Shown piece after piece: positions 37,501-50,520 of a stretch of DNA of 64,000 nucleotides. The stretch is from Antennarius striatus (lineage: Eukaryota; Chordata; Actinopteri; Lophiiformes; Antennariidae): positions 15,924,982-15,988,981 of the forward strand of contig NC_090781.1 in the NCBI RefSeq assembly GCF_040054535.1, read 5' to 3'. Numbering within the stretch: position 1 is the first letter of the stretch; every line of letters starts with the position of its first letter. A program made the translations under genes and the position numbers. The notes under the pieces were generated by a model. The model worked only from the letters and a program-made list of their open reading frames with translations, was not told the DNA's origin and did no database searches.

Positions 37501-40500
37501 GTTTCAGAATTGTCTGCTTGGTTTTTCTTTTTTTCCCCGATTCACTGATTTGGGATGCTGTTTAAAATATAATCCTACCATACTCAATTCAAGACAGAAA
37601 GTTGTGGAATGCTAAAAATATAAATTACGCAGGTTGAATGGTAACAGTTTATACAATCATGATTGGTTATACAAAAGTCATCATCCAGAAGCACTGCCGT
37701 GATCATGGGTTCATGTTCAACAATTTGCAAAACAAGTGTGTATACATGGTTACAATATGGGCTACGGGAATCCTCATAAAACCTCTGTTGGTAACCAGGA
37801 AATACAAATGATTGCAATTTGTTTTTATTTTATCTAAAGCAGGGACAACTGTTTTGTGAACCAGGTTGGTTATTTTATCCCTGAGTTTATTATGTGCTTA
37901 TATGTTTATTACATGCTTTGTTCTTTTTCATTGAATGCAGGAGAAGCAGCTCGTCAGGTTTAAAGGCAGTCTGTCTGCTCTGCCTGAAGCAGATCTGTTT
38001 ATCCTAATGCTGATCAGGACTCCCAGGTAACAACCGTAATGTAATTCTCTGTATTACAGATTAAACGTGATATTATACTAATCATGGCATCCTTGTGTTA
38101 GTTATAAAGAACGCCTCACCAGCATGATGTTAAAAGAAGAATTTTCCCCCCTCATGCGAGAAATGAAAGAATTCATCGGCACGTTAACAGCTGCTGGAAA
38201 GGGTATTGTTTTACATGGACTTTAAATGGATAACACTCAAGTCTTATTTTGAGCAAAATTATAGTTTGTACCAAATTTAGACTTAAAATGTTGTTCATCT
38301 TGTTGTAGAGCTGTTGGAGTCTGACAGCCTCCATTCTGTCATTCGTCTGGTACTGAAAACTGGAAATTACATGAATGCGGTGAGTGCATGATGTGTCATA
38401 GAAGGATGACTTCCTTTTTCGTTTATGGCTCTTGGAATCTGACACAAGGAATCTTCCCACAGGGGGGATATGCAGGTTGTGCAGTTGGGTTCAAAATGGC
38501 ATCTTTGTTGAAGTTAGCGGAAACCAAAGCAAACAAACCTGGAATGAACCTCATGCATTATGTTGTGATGGCAAGTACCTTCTCTTATAGCAATCCATTT
38601 GCAAACTGATTGAAATCATCAAACATCATAAGGTGTGTTTGTTAACTTTTTATAATGCAAACTTTTATATTCACTTCAGCAATGTCAGAAAGTAGACACA
38701 GCCCTGCTTAACTTTCCAGAGCAGCTAAAACACATTGAAAGTGCAGCAAGGTAAACAATCCTCTTTTAAAGACATTCAGCTTACTTTAAGATTTTTTTTT
38801 TTTGCTGCAACATCAAAATTTATTTATTTATTTTTCCTTTTAGAATAAGTAAAGGTGAAATTGAGGCAGAGTTTAAAAGGCAAGTAAGGAAACTACAAGT
38901 TGCAAAAGCCAACTCCCAGCAGCAAGAAGACCTAAAGGCTCAGATGGAGGGCTTTTTCACGGTGACGACATCTACTGTTGGTGAATACAGGTAGTGTGAA
39001 TTTCAGTAGTAGTTAACTTTCCTAATATTTTTAAATTGGCCTCTATTTAGGAGACACAGGTCTGTGTGGCAGAAATAGAGAGACACCTACAGAAACTGCA
39101 ATCGGTCAGTGACTCTGTGGCGGAGTACTTCTGTGAAGACCCAGGCACATTCAAACTGGATGAGTGTTGCTCCATTTTCAACTGCTTCTGTGAGAAATTT
39201 AAGCGGGCTAAACAGGTATGTATGGATAACGCTTGTTCTCTGGTATACTTTAGGTTCTGACGTAACCCCCCCCCCCCATCATTCCTTAATCTTTAACTGT
39301 GATTGTCTTTAGGAAAACCTGGCTCGAGAGGTAGCAGAGGTGCAGCGAAGACATAGAGACAGATTGCAGTGTGCTGCCAAGCGCAGGTCCACGGCTACCT
39401 GCTCTAGTAGAGACAAGGAAATGGACGGCGTTGCATTGGAGTCCATACTACAGAACGTCCTGAGTAATCGTATCTCCCGGAGAAGATCTGGAAGATCTTA
39501 TGGAAACTCTGTTAAACACAGCCCAAATAGTGGAAGTCTAACAGAAATTACTTCTCAGATAAACCTTTCCACTGAAAATCATAAGATAGGTGGCTCTCTT
39601 AAAGTTGAAGAGATTGGTAGAAAGCAATGGAATTCAGCAGCAGAACTCACAGTTAGAGAGAGCTCTCCACAACAGAACCACCAGTTGAAAAGAGAGGAAG
39701 GTGGGATTACTCTTGAAGAAGACATGAAGTTCTCTGAAAAGGAGAGCTCCAGTCATTTGCCACTTCCAGACAAAGGAACCACCAATATTAACTCTTCAGG
39801 CAGATCTTTCTCAGCCAACACTGGTGATGGTAAAGAAGATCTAAAGGATAATAATGAGGAAGAGGCCCAAAAGTTGCGTGAAGCGTCTAAAAAAGTTTTG
39901 CGCTTTCAGAGCAGCCGTGGCAGTGTCTCGGTGGACTATGCTTTAGAAAATCAAAAATCTCCTGGTTCAAGTAGTCGCCCTCCTCGTCCACGCACCTTCA
40001 ATGAGGACACCGAGAGGTATCCTGATGACCCAACTAATGAGGATTTAATAAGACTACTTAATACTCCACCCCCAAAACGGATCCTTGGGCGCCGCCATAC
40101 TTTACCAACCAAAGTCCTTAGAACTGAGGAAAAGAAAGATAATCCATCTGATAATCCACTCCAAACAAGAGACAAAGCGACCCTGTCAGCACAATGGGCT
40201 GAACAAAATCAGTCAAAGCAAGTGTTTGACTATACGAACGTACCTCCCAATCTTCTAAATTCTGCTGCTCAAGTTGACAATTCATCATCGGCAGAAAGGA
40301 AAAGTCAACCATTCTTATCTGAAATTCTTGTTCCAGAGAAACAGCTACAAGAGGAAAACCAAGATGGTAAATCAGCTCAGCACAGAGACAATCAATCACG
40401 GAGGATTAGTGACAACATTTCCCCCAAGAGTCCATGGAGTAAGACTGAAAGCTCTGGAATGTTCTTTAACTTTTTAAAACGTCTTGGAGATAAAACTAAA

Positions 40501-40551
40501 CTGCCAAGCAGCAAGGAAACCACCCACAAGGGCGCTGGTTCTGATGTATGA
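34536..40551 (+). CDS. FH2-domain formin of the FHDC1 (INF1) family
   Basis: FHDC1-type formins assemble actin and bind microtubules, and are linked to Golgi and cilium shape. Exons: 34427 (coding from about 34536)-34949, 35825-35886, 37377-37479, 37941-38026, 38102-38202, 38309-38379, 38463-38570, 38680-38750, 38844-38961, 39051-39215, 39313-40551. Phases agree, giving about 845 residues. A proline-rich FH1-like run (about 27-52) is followed by FH2 (about 64-433), with [39 protein letters not shown] and EYFCEDPG, all as in FHDC1. The FH1/FH2 pair sits at the N-terminus with a long, serine-rich, probably disordered tail (434-845), which is the inverted-formin layout. The start is uncertain: the acceptor exon is open upstream and 34536 is the first in-frame ATG. 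One intron (38571) uses a GC donor. Its place between arfip2 and trim3 suggests an FHDC1 duplicate; the exact paralogue name is not assigned. Confidence 0.9.
34618..34692 (+). repeat. Proline-codon repeat (FH1-like tract)
   Basis: CCA/CCT/CCC-rich sequence coding for runs of up to nine prolines. It is the profilin-binding type of segment that precedes FH2 domains. The Gly-rich frame on the other strand is its shadow. Confidence 0.85.
36290..36510 (+). mobile_element. Decayed V-SINE-like fragment in an FHDC intron
   Basis: Scattered matches to the 12.4 kb SINE are visible in order: gtctgcgttttctctggctt, tgcctcctccaaaaa, gtgactccgc, ggtgggataggctcc. The tRNA head is lost. Confidence 0.55.
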
Positions 40552-41322
40552 GATTTGGAAGACAGAAAATCATATTTACTCTAAAAAGAAATACAGTGTT
40601 TATGATGATGATTGCCTGGTTCTGGTCAACTGTAAAAACATAGTGGTGCAGCTTGATCATCAGAGAGGGACTGAGTCCTTGTGTGGATACAAAACGTTCA
40701 TTCTATTGTGGCACAGTGGTTGTTATTTTCAGGTGATATTTAGAATTTTATATGTTAAAGATGTTATACATACTCCTGCTGTGTAATCATGATATCTTCA
40801 AAGTCAGGGAAGCATGTATAACTTCAGTAAACAACCCATCATGGTGGTGAGGAAATGTGATTACTATTACATTCAGTTGACAGTTGAAAGAGGCTGTAAA
40901 GAGATGGAGAGAAGGTCCAAGAAAAGTGATTGGAAAATGTTTTCGATGAGGATATCCTATTTGTGTTTCAAACACTAGATGGCAGAATGTAGCAGGAACA
41001 TGGTATACTGTACTGTTATCAGAAAATAAGGGTGTTGTTGACCTCTAGGTAATGTGCACTGAAATAAGAGCATGATGAACGATGAGTGTGCAATGTTTTT
41101 ACTAGTTTATCTAATGTGAATTTCTTTAACTACACGGCATTGGCCTCACTGGATGATAACTGGGTTAAACGGTCATGGCTGCAGAATGTATTGAGGAAGG
41201 AAATGAATGTTGAGTGAATGTAAGAGGATAGATCAATGAAATATACAGCGTGGATTGTTATTTATGGTGCTCTGATGAATGACCACTTGCTTTACTCCAA
41301 CTTGCACCCCCTCCTTCACGCA

Positions 41323-41378
<56 letters not shown>

Positions 41379-43149
41379 TTATTGGTAATATTGTTATTGC
41401 AAATAGATTTTGTTTGTTGTCTTTGTTTTTCTACTCTAGTGTTTTTCTACATAAAAAAGCTGATGAGTATGCTATCAAGGTCAAACTCTTTTCATTCTTT
41501 GTTTTGACCATAAATGGGTCAGTGTTACAATGAAGGCCACAGACTGTCAAATGCAAAGTGACTGTGGTTGCAGGATCCTCACCATGGGCCCATTATAATG
41601 AACAGAGAAAGCACCCATGCTTTTACTGCTTTGTGCAACTCCAAACAATGCAAAGCATCAGCCTCAATAACCTCCTGGCTCAGTGACGCCATGGGTTGTC
41701 AAGGTGATAAAGATGTAAAGTCAACCACCAGTATGAATTAACACTGAATGAATTTCCTTCTGTTTAATATTATTCTACAATAAATTCCTGCTGGAGTTAC
41801 CGTGATGCTTTTTTCTCTTTCTTTGTGATATAAGACAGGAACAGCAGTCTGCTGAATTTTTGGAAAACACCACTGACACTAATTCCTTTTGTTTTACTTA
41901 TTTTCTTATGACTGTAACTTCTTTAAAATTTCTAGTGTTGTAATATGGAGTGTCAGTCTCAAGTAAAATTTAATATCATAAAAGCAAGATCCTTTTTCTC
42001 AATTATGTAGAATATGCTTTGACCTCGTCTGAAGATAACATTTCTTTGTAATAGTTCAGTTGAGATAAAACAGAGTACTACATGTATAACCAGACGTTAC
42101 AAGTTGCATTTCATTATAAAGTGGTCATTATATAATAAACAGCTTTAGCAGCTTTGCATCTTTTTTGCTTATTTTCTTATGACTATAACCTCTTTAAAAT
42201 TCTAATGCCATAATACAGAGTAAAATTTTATGTCATAAATAATAAGTAGGCCCATTGAATAATCAAAGGGTAATTTAATCATAGCAAATGTAACATTTGA
42301 ATATATGTTATTTTTGTTATAATTTGCTGTGAGTGTGATGTGGTTGGAACTCAAAATGTTGACTATCAGCCTGCAGACAGACTTACAATGCAGTATGCTG
42401 TGTGACCTGCTGCTGCTGTTGTCAGCCTGCAGCAACCATCTTGACTGAACTACGGTGGAGGCAGTCACCATGGCAACTCCACGTTGCAGGATAAAACCCA
42501 GAGATGTTTGCCTCTCACACCAAGCCCCACCCCCAACAATCTCACACTGTGTATTCTACCACAGTACCTCATAGATTGCATAGAATACAGTACTATAATT
42601 TTTTCATTCGCGCTCCATCTCCTGAGACTTCACCTACAGTGTCCTCCTTCCCCAATCCATCCTCCCCTGATCAAAATCAAGCTTTTTCTGCTTGTTTTGG
42701 CAATTCTAAGTGCAACCTCTTCCTTCTACACACAATGTTTTATTACATGTAACAGTACACTTATTAAGTGTCCAGTGTCCACCTTACTCCACCCAAATAA
42801 CAGTCTCATCTATACCAGAACAAGCTAGACTCTTTATCATAGTTCCATTTTACCAGTTTACTGTTTAAAAATGCAGAAAATGGATAGCAGCACCAGATTT
42901 AATATGATGTGAAACCATGAAGACATATACAACTTTACTTCCTTACTTTTTATTTTATTTTATAAGACTTTGTGGTCTTTGTTATTTATGTCCATAATTC
43001 TTTAAATCATTATGGAACCATGGCTTAAACGTAATGATCTGCATCCTTTGTCCTTTTATGGGAAATGGGCGGTACGTAAGGAAACCAAACCCTTTTGCAC
43101 CAGACAGACTGTGCTGTAGCCCATAATCAGTTCCTGTGATTTTTGAGTT
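40552..43149. other. FHDC-gene 3' UTR and intergenic stretch
   Basis: No gene seen. An AATAAA at 41779 is a distant poly(A) candidate. A roughly 70-bp segment (41896 on) recurs imperfectly at 42167 on, both copies starting acttattttcttatgact or a variant of it. A microsatellite at 41318 is listed separately. Confidence 0.5.
41318..41376. repeat. (CACG)n then (CA)n compound microsatellite
   Basis: About six cacg units run directly into an uninterrupted CA run. Confidence 0.9.
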
Positions 43150-43404
43150 GTTTGCATATGCCCCGCCCACCCGTGTGTTATTGGACCATTAAGCTCCTCC
43201 CATCCAGCATGTGACCAATGCTGACACGTAGGCCCTCCCCTCATCTCCTCCTCTCCCTTCCCCTCCTCCTAACTGTCCCCTTCTTCACCAGACAGACCCT
43301 GCCCTTTCCTTTCTGTCGCCCGATCTGTGGATTTGTGGTGGGGGATTGGGACACTGACAATGGGAAGCTTTCTCTACCATCTGCAATGCTGTTGGAAATT
43401 CATG
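43150..43404 (+). promoter_or_regulatory. Candidate trim3 promoter and non-coding exon 1
   Basis: Two CCAAT-type motifs (attggacc near 43180, gaccaatgc near 43212) and a GC-box-like ccgcccaccc near 43162 lie upstream of a pyrimidine-rich leader. The leader ends with a good donor (AATTCAT-gtgagt near 43404). The next + strand gene is trim3, whose start-codon exon has an upstream acceptor at 51436. TRIM3 genes normally have non-coding first exons. The link is an inference. Confidence 0.4.
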
Positions 43405-44689
43405 TGAGTACATTCTAGCCACTCTCTTTCTCTGGGATCAAATGCCTTCTTTCTCATCTTGTCTGTGCCGTTAGCTTGGAGTCCTCAGTGATACAATAAC
43501 TGGGATGAGAGCAGAAGAATATTAGATTACAGTATTCCATCCCATCCAGCTCAGTGCATTGATGATTGTTTTTATTAGCTATGGTTGGATGTATTTTTTT
43601 TTTTATCCATTAGTTTTCAGTAAAATAAATCAAAATCTTTTTTCTTCCAGCTGTAAAAGAAGAGTAAGTGCTGTATTGAAACACTCTTCCTCTCTGATTT
43701 CTGTTGCTTCCTCAACCAGCCTACACACTTCTCCATTTTAGCTCCCTGGCTCCTCTGAAGCAGGTGGGCATCTCTGCTGCAGTCCGAGGGCTGGGCTTTC
43801 TAATTAAGCCTATACTGTACTGTACTCTTTTGTTTAGAGGATTAGTGCTGAGCTGCCGTTGGTTTTTCTAATCTGAATTTGCATGGGATTCAATGCTGGG
43901 AAGCTTTGTGTGTGTGTGGTGTGAATCAGCACGCTGTTTGCTGATGTCATTCTCAGTCCTTGTGTTGTACTAACGCCAGTGCAGCATTTTCTTTCCGCTA
44001 TCCTAGACTGTTAGCAGATGGTGTCTTATTGATCGGTATTTCTTTTTTTTTTTTTGTGTGTGAAAAACTATCTCAAGCATCCTATATTTCTTATATGTGC
44101 AGTTGGTGGCTGGATTGTCTCTGCCTGCCGCCTGCATTGGGTCACAGTGAGGTTGCAGACAGCAGTGGATGCTGCACCTGAGGGCAGATACAGAGCAGGG
44201 GTTACATTCTGTTCTTAAGCCGTGTGTGTTTGGTGTCCCAGACCAGTTTTGTTATTCTTTTAGGCAGAAGGGGCAATATAAAAAAAAGAGTATTTTTTTT
44301 TGTATTAGTACGCTCAATTACATGGGAATTTAAGTAGGTAGTGTAGGCTGTAAGCAAGATGTAGCTCTATAACCTTATAAGAGAGAGGATGGATATGTTG
44401 AAAATTACACATATATTGATTAACGAGGATACATCTCAAGCTACATCACTTTCACGTGTGAAACAAATCTGTATGTAAAATTATGAAGTTTTAACTGTTC
44501 CATATGATTTAATCATACTGCGGTGTAACTTTGATATTTGTATGTGAGTTCTCCTGCTTGCCTCCCAGTGAGCTGGTGCAGACACACTCCTCTTTGCTAT
44601 ATAAATGTGAGAAGAAGTGAGGAATATTAGTCATTGCTCATTTCTAAATTGCGTTACTTTGTACTATAAAATGATGACATATTATTATA
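43405..44689 (+). other. Probable first intron of trim3, left part
   Basis: No coding exon found. A short candidate exon follows the acceptor ttcttccag near 43650, but is unsupported. There is a poly(T) run near 44045. If the upstream promoter is real, all of 43405-51436 is 5' intron. Confidence 0.3.
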
Positions 44690-45070
44690 TCCCGCTTCAA
44701 AGTGGTGAGGAATTGTAATTGTTCGTGTGTTAGTCCTTCATCCGTCCATTCGTCTGTCCGTTTGTTAGTCCACCAAATATCTTCGCAAACCGTTGCAGAT
44801 AGAAAGATAAAACAAAAAGCACATTTATCGGGCGGCAAAGGGGATGAAAATGAGATGATGACCTTGACCTTGAGAAAACTAGGTCAAGGTCAAATTTTAA
44901 CTTTTGCACACTCAGGAACCGGATAAGATAGAAAGACAAGGGAAAAGGCCAGTGTAAGACCGTAGTTCAAAGCAGCTGCTGTGATCTATGAAACTAGGTC
45001 AGAGCACTAGCTTTGATCTTTGACCTATGCAAGTAGGTTAGGGTAAAATTTTGATGTTGCAGTCTGTGAC
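44690..45070. repeat. Probable interspersed repeat with AGGTCA motif array
   Basis: A block with phrases gtccttcatccgtccattcg, ttcgcaaaccgttgcaga and cactagctttgatctttgac that I associate with a dispersed repeat. It contains TGACCTTGACCTTGA (44859-44873) facing AGGTCAAGGTCA (44881-44892), then further AGGTCA at 44996 and TGACCT at 45021. Such TCAAGGTCA elements are the consensus bound by ERR and NR5A nuclear receptors. Whether this is regulatory or just repeat sequence is unknown. Confidence 0.45.
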
Positions 45071-45244
45071 TGCCTTGGTTCTAGTTATAGTATTGTAGTC
45101 GTATTGTATTGGGAGTAGTTGTAGTATTTCTCTTGGCATTAGTGGTATTGTTGCTGTTGCTGTTGTAGTAATTGCTGTAGTGACATTGCTGTAGTGAATT
45201 CCACTTTTAGATGGTAACTCTGTCTTGTTCTTTTGCCAATAACA

Positions 45245-45620
45245 CACCACATCCCATACCCTACAACATGAACACACTGGGTTCAAATCTACCTGGGACT
45301 ATGCAATGTGGAGTTTGACTGTTCTCCCTCTATATGAGAGGGGTTCTCTCTGGTGTTGCCCCACCACCAAAAATATGCTATATACTGTATGTGATTCTGA
45401 CTGAAGCACAGGCTGTAAGTTTTTCTCTTCTGGGATCAATAAAGTAATCTGATTGTGATTCTGATTATCATATGCCACTACAATAAACAGGTGACGTATC
45501 GAGAGCGTACCCCGCCTCCTGCCCAATACCCCCTGGGATTAATACTGCTACCCCATGACCCCAAGTAAGACAAACAGTTAACAAAATGAGTGAATGAATG
45601 AATGAATGAATGAATGACAT
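45245..45620 (+). mobile_element. Decayed SINE/LINE-tail composite
   Basis: Worn pieces of a V-SINE-like body (tgtggagtttgactgttctc, aggggttctctctgg) are followed by a LINE-type tail (tctgggatcaataaagtaat, then tctgattgtga repeats). A second tail-like piece (taccccgcctcctgcc) runs into a tgaa tetranucleotide repeat (45590-45617). Confidence 0.5.
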
Positions 45621-48429
45621 GAAGGACAGCAGTGCATTTTGAGGCTGCAGAGGCACTACCCACATCCCTCATTGTCTTCTGCCATTTTGATAATGTGCTC
45701 ACACGGGAAGACATAAATGTCTCCTGACTTTGATTTAAAAACTCCTGACTACTGGACTTGACTTCTGATGGGCACTTTAATGTTAGTTTCACTCATTATC
45801 TGTCAGATCCAATAAATCTAATGTTAGCTGTCAAACACAGGAGAAACAATTAAATATGGTCACTAATTACACTTTATAATTGCTGATTACCAATGTTATT
45901 GATGCACAGACCTGATACATTTTTGTCAGCCCTTTAGTAAACAAGAAAATGTGTTTTCTGTAGTCAAATTCATACAGGTTTTGTAGACATTAAACATGAA
46001 AACAAACACTGAGACCATTTAGCGATCAGCGGCTTCATTTTGTGAGAATCAACCACCAGTGGAATGACGGGTCTGACGGAGACTGATGCTCTGTGTTAGA
46101 TTTCTTCATCTAATGCAGTGAGGTGTGAGAGGAGGCTATTCTCTTTTAGACTAGGGGTATTTGTGTTTTGTGAATTATAATTGATTAGGTATTGTAGAGC
46201 AATGTTGTGCTAAAAACAATGTTAACACTCTCAAACACAAATGTCTACTTTAAGTACTTTAAGAAAAGTTTTGTAAGTTTACTTCATCTCTTCTTCTTAA
46301 CAGTACACATCCTCTTTTGGTTGTTACTGTTCATCTAGATGTGTGTTTGTTAGCATCTGTTTAAATTTTCAAACAAATAAAATGGTCTGTTACATTCCAT
46401 TGGAGATAAAATATTCACATCAATGCAGGAAACATTTTAATTCACAATAACATGGAGACAAGTTGAGAAGTTTTTCTGTGCTTTGATTTATAGATGTGTT
46501 GGTTTTTCCACTCATGTCCTTTCTTAGTTTCTCTCTCAGAGAATTTCTTCAGATATTGCCTCATTGCTTGCTGAGCACATAAAAATGATGAGTAATGGTA
46601 CCATCATTCAAAGTTAGGGTTTTCAGGTCGAATGTGTGGAGGATGAAAACATAAACTATAGTCATAAACAAACATTACATCAAGGGCCAACACTTTGTAC
46701 TTCACGTCACTTAGACTTAGACTGCTCACTCCAAGCAGAGTAGACAGCTAAAATAATGTTCTAGAAAACTCTTAAATCTCATAGTCTGAGGTTTAACAAT
46801 TACAAACATCCAACATTTGATGCATTTTTTTGACCACAGATTTAGTTTAATACTGAAACACAGATTGTTAAGAAGATGCTGGAAGAAAAGGAGCTTTTTT
46901 TATCAAACAGGGCAAGAAGAAGGGAAGGGAAATAATATTTTTGTCACCCTTGAAGTGTGAACATAGTGGAACCGTGATTAGTTACAGCCACGGAAAGATT
47001 CTAGCAATCAGAGGATCAAAGCTTAAAGGCTGTTCAATAATTAACATTTTATTTATCAACTGTCATTGGAACCATATCATACAGATCATGAGGACATGGG
47101 GATATTTAATTTAATGTTCATCACCACAGCTGTAAACAATTATAGCATTAAAACATGCTCAAAAGCTACATTCTTGTCAGGAAGTCTGCTCCAATTGATC
47201 AAGATAATCAATGACAAAACAGTTCTCTATGTGAATTATTTCTAACAAAAGTGTATTATTATGATATTTACTACCATTTTAAGTAACAATGAAACTGAAT
47301 GTCAGATCACATGGATCTGACCTTCAGAACTGCAGGTGAGAGGCAGTATGATTCAAGAGAAACATTTCCTTATCCAAATTATAAAACATTGTCCCTTTTT
47401 AATCATGGAGAACAGAAAAGCTGCAGAGAGGCGATTTGCAGTAGAAGTATAGCTCATATCTACCACCACAGCACTTTTCATGCAGAGATGAAGAGCTGGA
47501 CATGTCTGTATATTTTTTTTTATAATGCAGATGCATTCTAAATAGAATAAACTGAGATCATTATTTCCTCTGAATGTAAGCTTATGCTTCTGAAAACCAA
47601 GTAAACCCCTCAAATTAGACTTTTGAGCTCACAGGCAACTCACCACAAGCATGAAATCTCTGTCTATTGTCTGTTCTATGGACACAAGCTGGCTGTCACT
47701 GCTTCACCTGTATACTGTTGTACCATTTATGTCATCCCATGTTAATACACAACTGTGTTTGGGGTGTGCTGTAAATCCAATTTGAGTTGACAGGCCTGAT
47801 GGTGTCAGTGAAGTCTGGAAAACACTCTAATCCAGCTAGCAGACAGGACCTAACCTGCAGGAGGAGGCTAAGCCACTTAGCTTGAAACTCAGGGTGAGAG
47901 TGGCAGGAGATGCTTGGCACTCTTATTTTACAAAGAACATACAGGTTTATCTGATGTTATGCAGGCATCATCTCTCAGTTCGACAGATACAGCACACAGA
48001 AGCAGCAGTTACATAACTGACCTCATCTCTACAAAATCTTGATCATACTTTTCCTCTGAAAAATCCTGGAGGGACAATCTAGTCACATGCTGCTTCAAAT
48101 GTTACATTGCTCTGCAGATTTTTGAGTCCAGTCTATATTCTACTGTCTTAAAATTTCTGTCAGAACTATTTTTATTATTTCAACTCATCAAATGTGAATG
48201 TGAATCAAGTGATGCTAAGGTCTTGATAAATAGATTTATGAATTTCAGTGAGATGTAACTACGCATATATTCGGGAAAAAGTGAAGCTTTCAGAATTTTG
48301 TGATGCTTGCAAATGTTCATATTTAATCCATCTACAGTGAATTAGTTTGCTTGTTTATTTTTCAATGCAGTTTTGTTCATACAAGGTAGATTTTCTCTGC
48401 AAATGTAAGCATGGTCCTCTGGGCCATTT
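45621..48429. other. Gene-free stretch (putative trim3 5' intron)
   Basis: AT-rich DNA. Open frames are short and have no domain. I see no repeat that I can name. Confidence 0.4.
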
Positions 48430-48750
48430 TTAAAGAAAGATCTTTTTTTTTATGAGGGGAGAGCAGAAGAGGAGGACCTGAGATGAGGAGGGTGGACTTG
48501 CTGGGTAGGAGGAAAGGGAAGGGATGGGATGGAATGGGAAGGGATGGGACAAGAAGGAAAGGGAAGGCGGGGGGAGACTGTTGCAAGTCTAAAGGCAGTG
48601 ACTAGCAAGCTGAGAAGGGAGGAGCCTGAAGGCTTTGGCTCCCCAACTTCCTTATGATGCCACCGTTGAGCTGCTGAAATACAGGAGAAGGGGGAGCTGG
48701 CTCCGGGAGGGGAGGGCTTTGAGAGGAATATAGGGGTGGGAAAACAAGGA
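48430..48750. repeat. Polypurine low-complexity tract
   Basis: A G/A-rich block with repeated gggaa, gggatgggat and aggaggac units, pyrimidine-rich on the other strand. The proline- and serine-rich minus-strand frames over it come from this bias. Confidence 0.7.
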
Positions 48751-48946
48751 AGATTGGGGACGGCCTGATTTTGTGGACAGTAAAAGGGCTCTGCAGAGCT
48801 CCGATGACGGTAGGCCCAATGATCGTTTAGCGAGAAACAGCAATGAGGCCTGGATGCTTGAGAAATTCCCATCTGTAAGATGTTTTCGGATGAGATCAGG
48901 CTTACCGATGCTGAATAGGCAGATTTTTATGTGGTTTGTAAAAAAA

Positions 48947-48948
<2 letters not shown>

Positions 48949-48983
<35 letters not shown>

Positions 48984-49015
48984 ACACACACACACACACA
49001 GACAGACAGAGAGAG
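48949..49015. repeat. (CA)n-(GACA)n compound microsatellite
   Basis: CA run with a cata interruption, ending in gacagacagagagag. Confidence 0.9.
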
Positions 49016-50124
49016 TTGGGCAGTGAGCTTTGAGCAGAGATGGAATGTCATTGTTAGACCTGGCTGCTCTGTGTTTTGTGAGGGACAGCTGCCTCTGAGG
49101 CCTGCCTGCTCGTGTGAGACAGACAGCCTTGATCACCGTGAATTTTCCCCCACATCTCCCCACAGAGCAACAAACAGGTGGAGCCTGAACCTTAGCCAGA
49201 TGGGAGTCAAAGGAAGGAACTAGGAGGAATTTGGGGAGTGGTGTTTTAAAGCTTCCTTTTTTTCTCTGTCTTGACTCTCACAGAAAAGAACCCTACCCAT
49301 GTTTTTCAAGGCACCGGTCAGAGCTGAAGGGAAACTGGGAAGTTTTAGCTTTTAGTGTCAGTTGGTGTGCAGGCCTGAGAGAGAATGCAGACACATCTAA
49401 GACCAGACTGAGGGAAACGCAACGTCAAAGAAGACATTACTCATTTGCATTTTGAGCAGTGGATGAAAGATGAGGCAAAACTGACCAACTGCACAGTCAG
49501 GGCTGTGACTCATGAAGAGGGACACCCTTCCCAGGGGATTATAACAGTTCTGTGATCATGCACATCATGTCTTTGTGATCTACATACAGCTATAAACGTG
49601 GAGGTACCAATGGTCGATAAACTCCAATGACATATGTACAAGTTGTCAAATCAGTAATATTTCACTCATTCAACTGGAAATTTCTGTTTTTGAGGAAACC
49701 AATAATTTATGACCATATTAAATAAGCACTTTCCACATCATAACAACAAAACAAAAAAAGTTGGTTGATTGTGTTACAAAGAAAATGGAAAAAATATCAT
49801 TTTTGCTTTGTGGTGTCCCAGTTACACAGCACAACATTCAGCTGTCAATTTGCAAGGTTTTAATATTTACTAATTAGTATATTTGCTTAATTATTGTGTT
49901 AATGCGTTTTTTCATTTTACCAGAGGCACCAGCGACACACACGCATGGATCCTTGAATTAAATTAATTCAACATTCAGTCTGCGGTTCTGAGACTAATTA
50001 AATACTAATTAAATTAAAGAGGAGTCCATGGCATGAGAATAAGAGAACCACCAACTGAAAAGGTAGAGGATATCTCGGTGAAAAATTAGACACCAGAGTT
50101 TTAATTTCAACCTTTGCAACGCTC
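49016..50124. other. Gene-free stretch (putative trim3 5' intron)
   Basis: I see no coding exon or named repeat. The composition is mixed, becoming AT-rich after 49600. Confidence 0.4.
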
Positions 50125-50219
50125 CACTTCTTCTTTTCCTTTCGGTTTTTCCCCTCAGGGTCGTCACAGCGAATCAGTTGCCTCCATCTAACCCTGTCTT
50201 CTGCATCCTCTTCTCTCAC
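50125..50219 (-). mobile_element. LINE 3'-end fragment, minus strand
   Basis: On the minus strand it codes for REEDAEDRVRWRQLIRCDDP, followed by the ggggaaaaaccgaaaggaaa-type 3' tail. It is the same 3' end as the + strand copy at 50521-51030, in the opposite direction and cut to about 95 bp. Confidence 0.8.
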
Positions 50220-50520
50220 TTTGCAACACTCAACTGAATACAAATATATGGTAATGTAACAATTAAAAAAAAAAAACATCCACTAAAACAGTCTGTTGTA
50301 ATATACATCAGTGTTGTGCTATATGCATGTGTTTTCACCAAAACACATGTACTGTATGTGTTTGGTAAAAACATGCCATGCCCCTTACATGTACATGTAC
50401 AATAATGATCAATGTACAACATAGCATAGGCTGACTGAGGTAATCCATCTTTGACCTAGCAATACCATTTTTGGTAATAGTGACTCCCATCTGAGCAGAA
50501 AACCAGCAGATGCTAAACAA

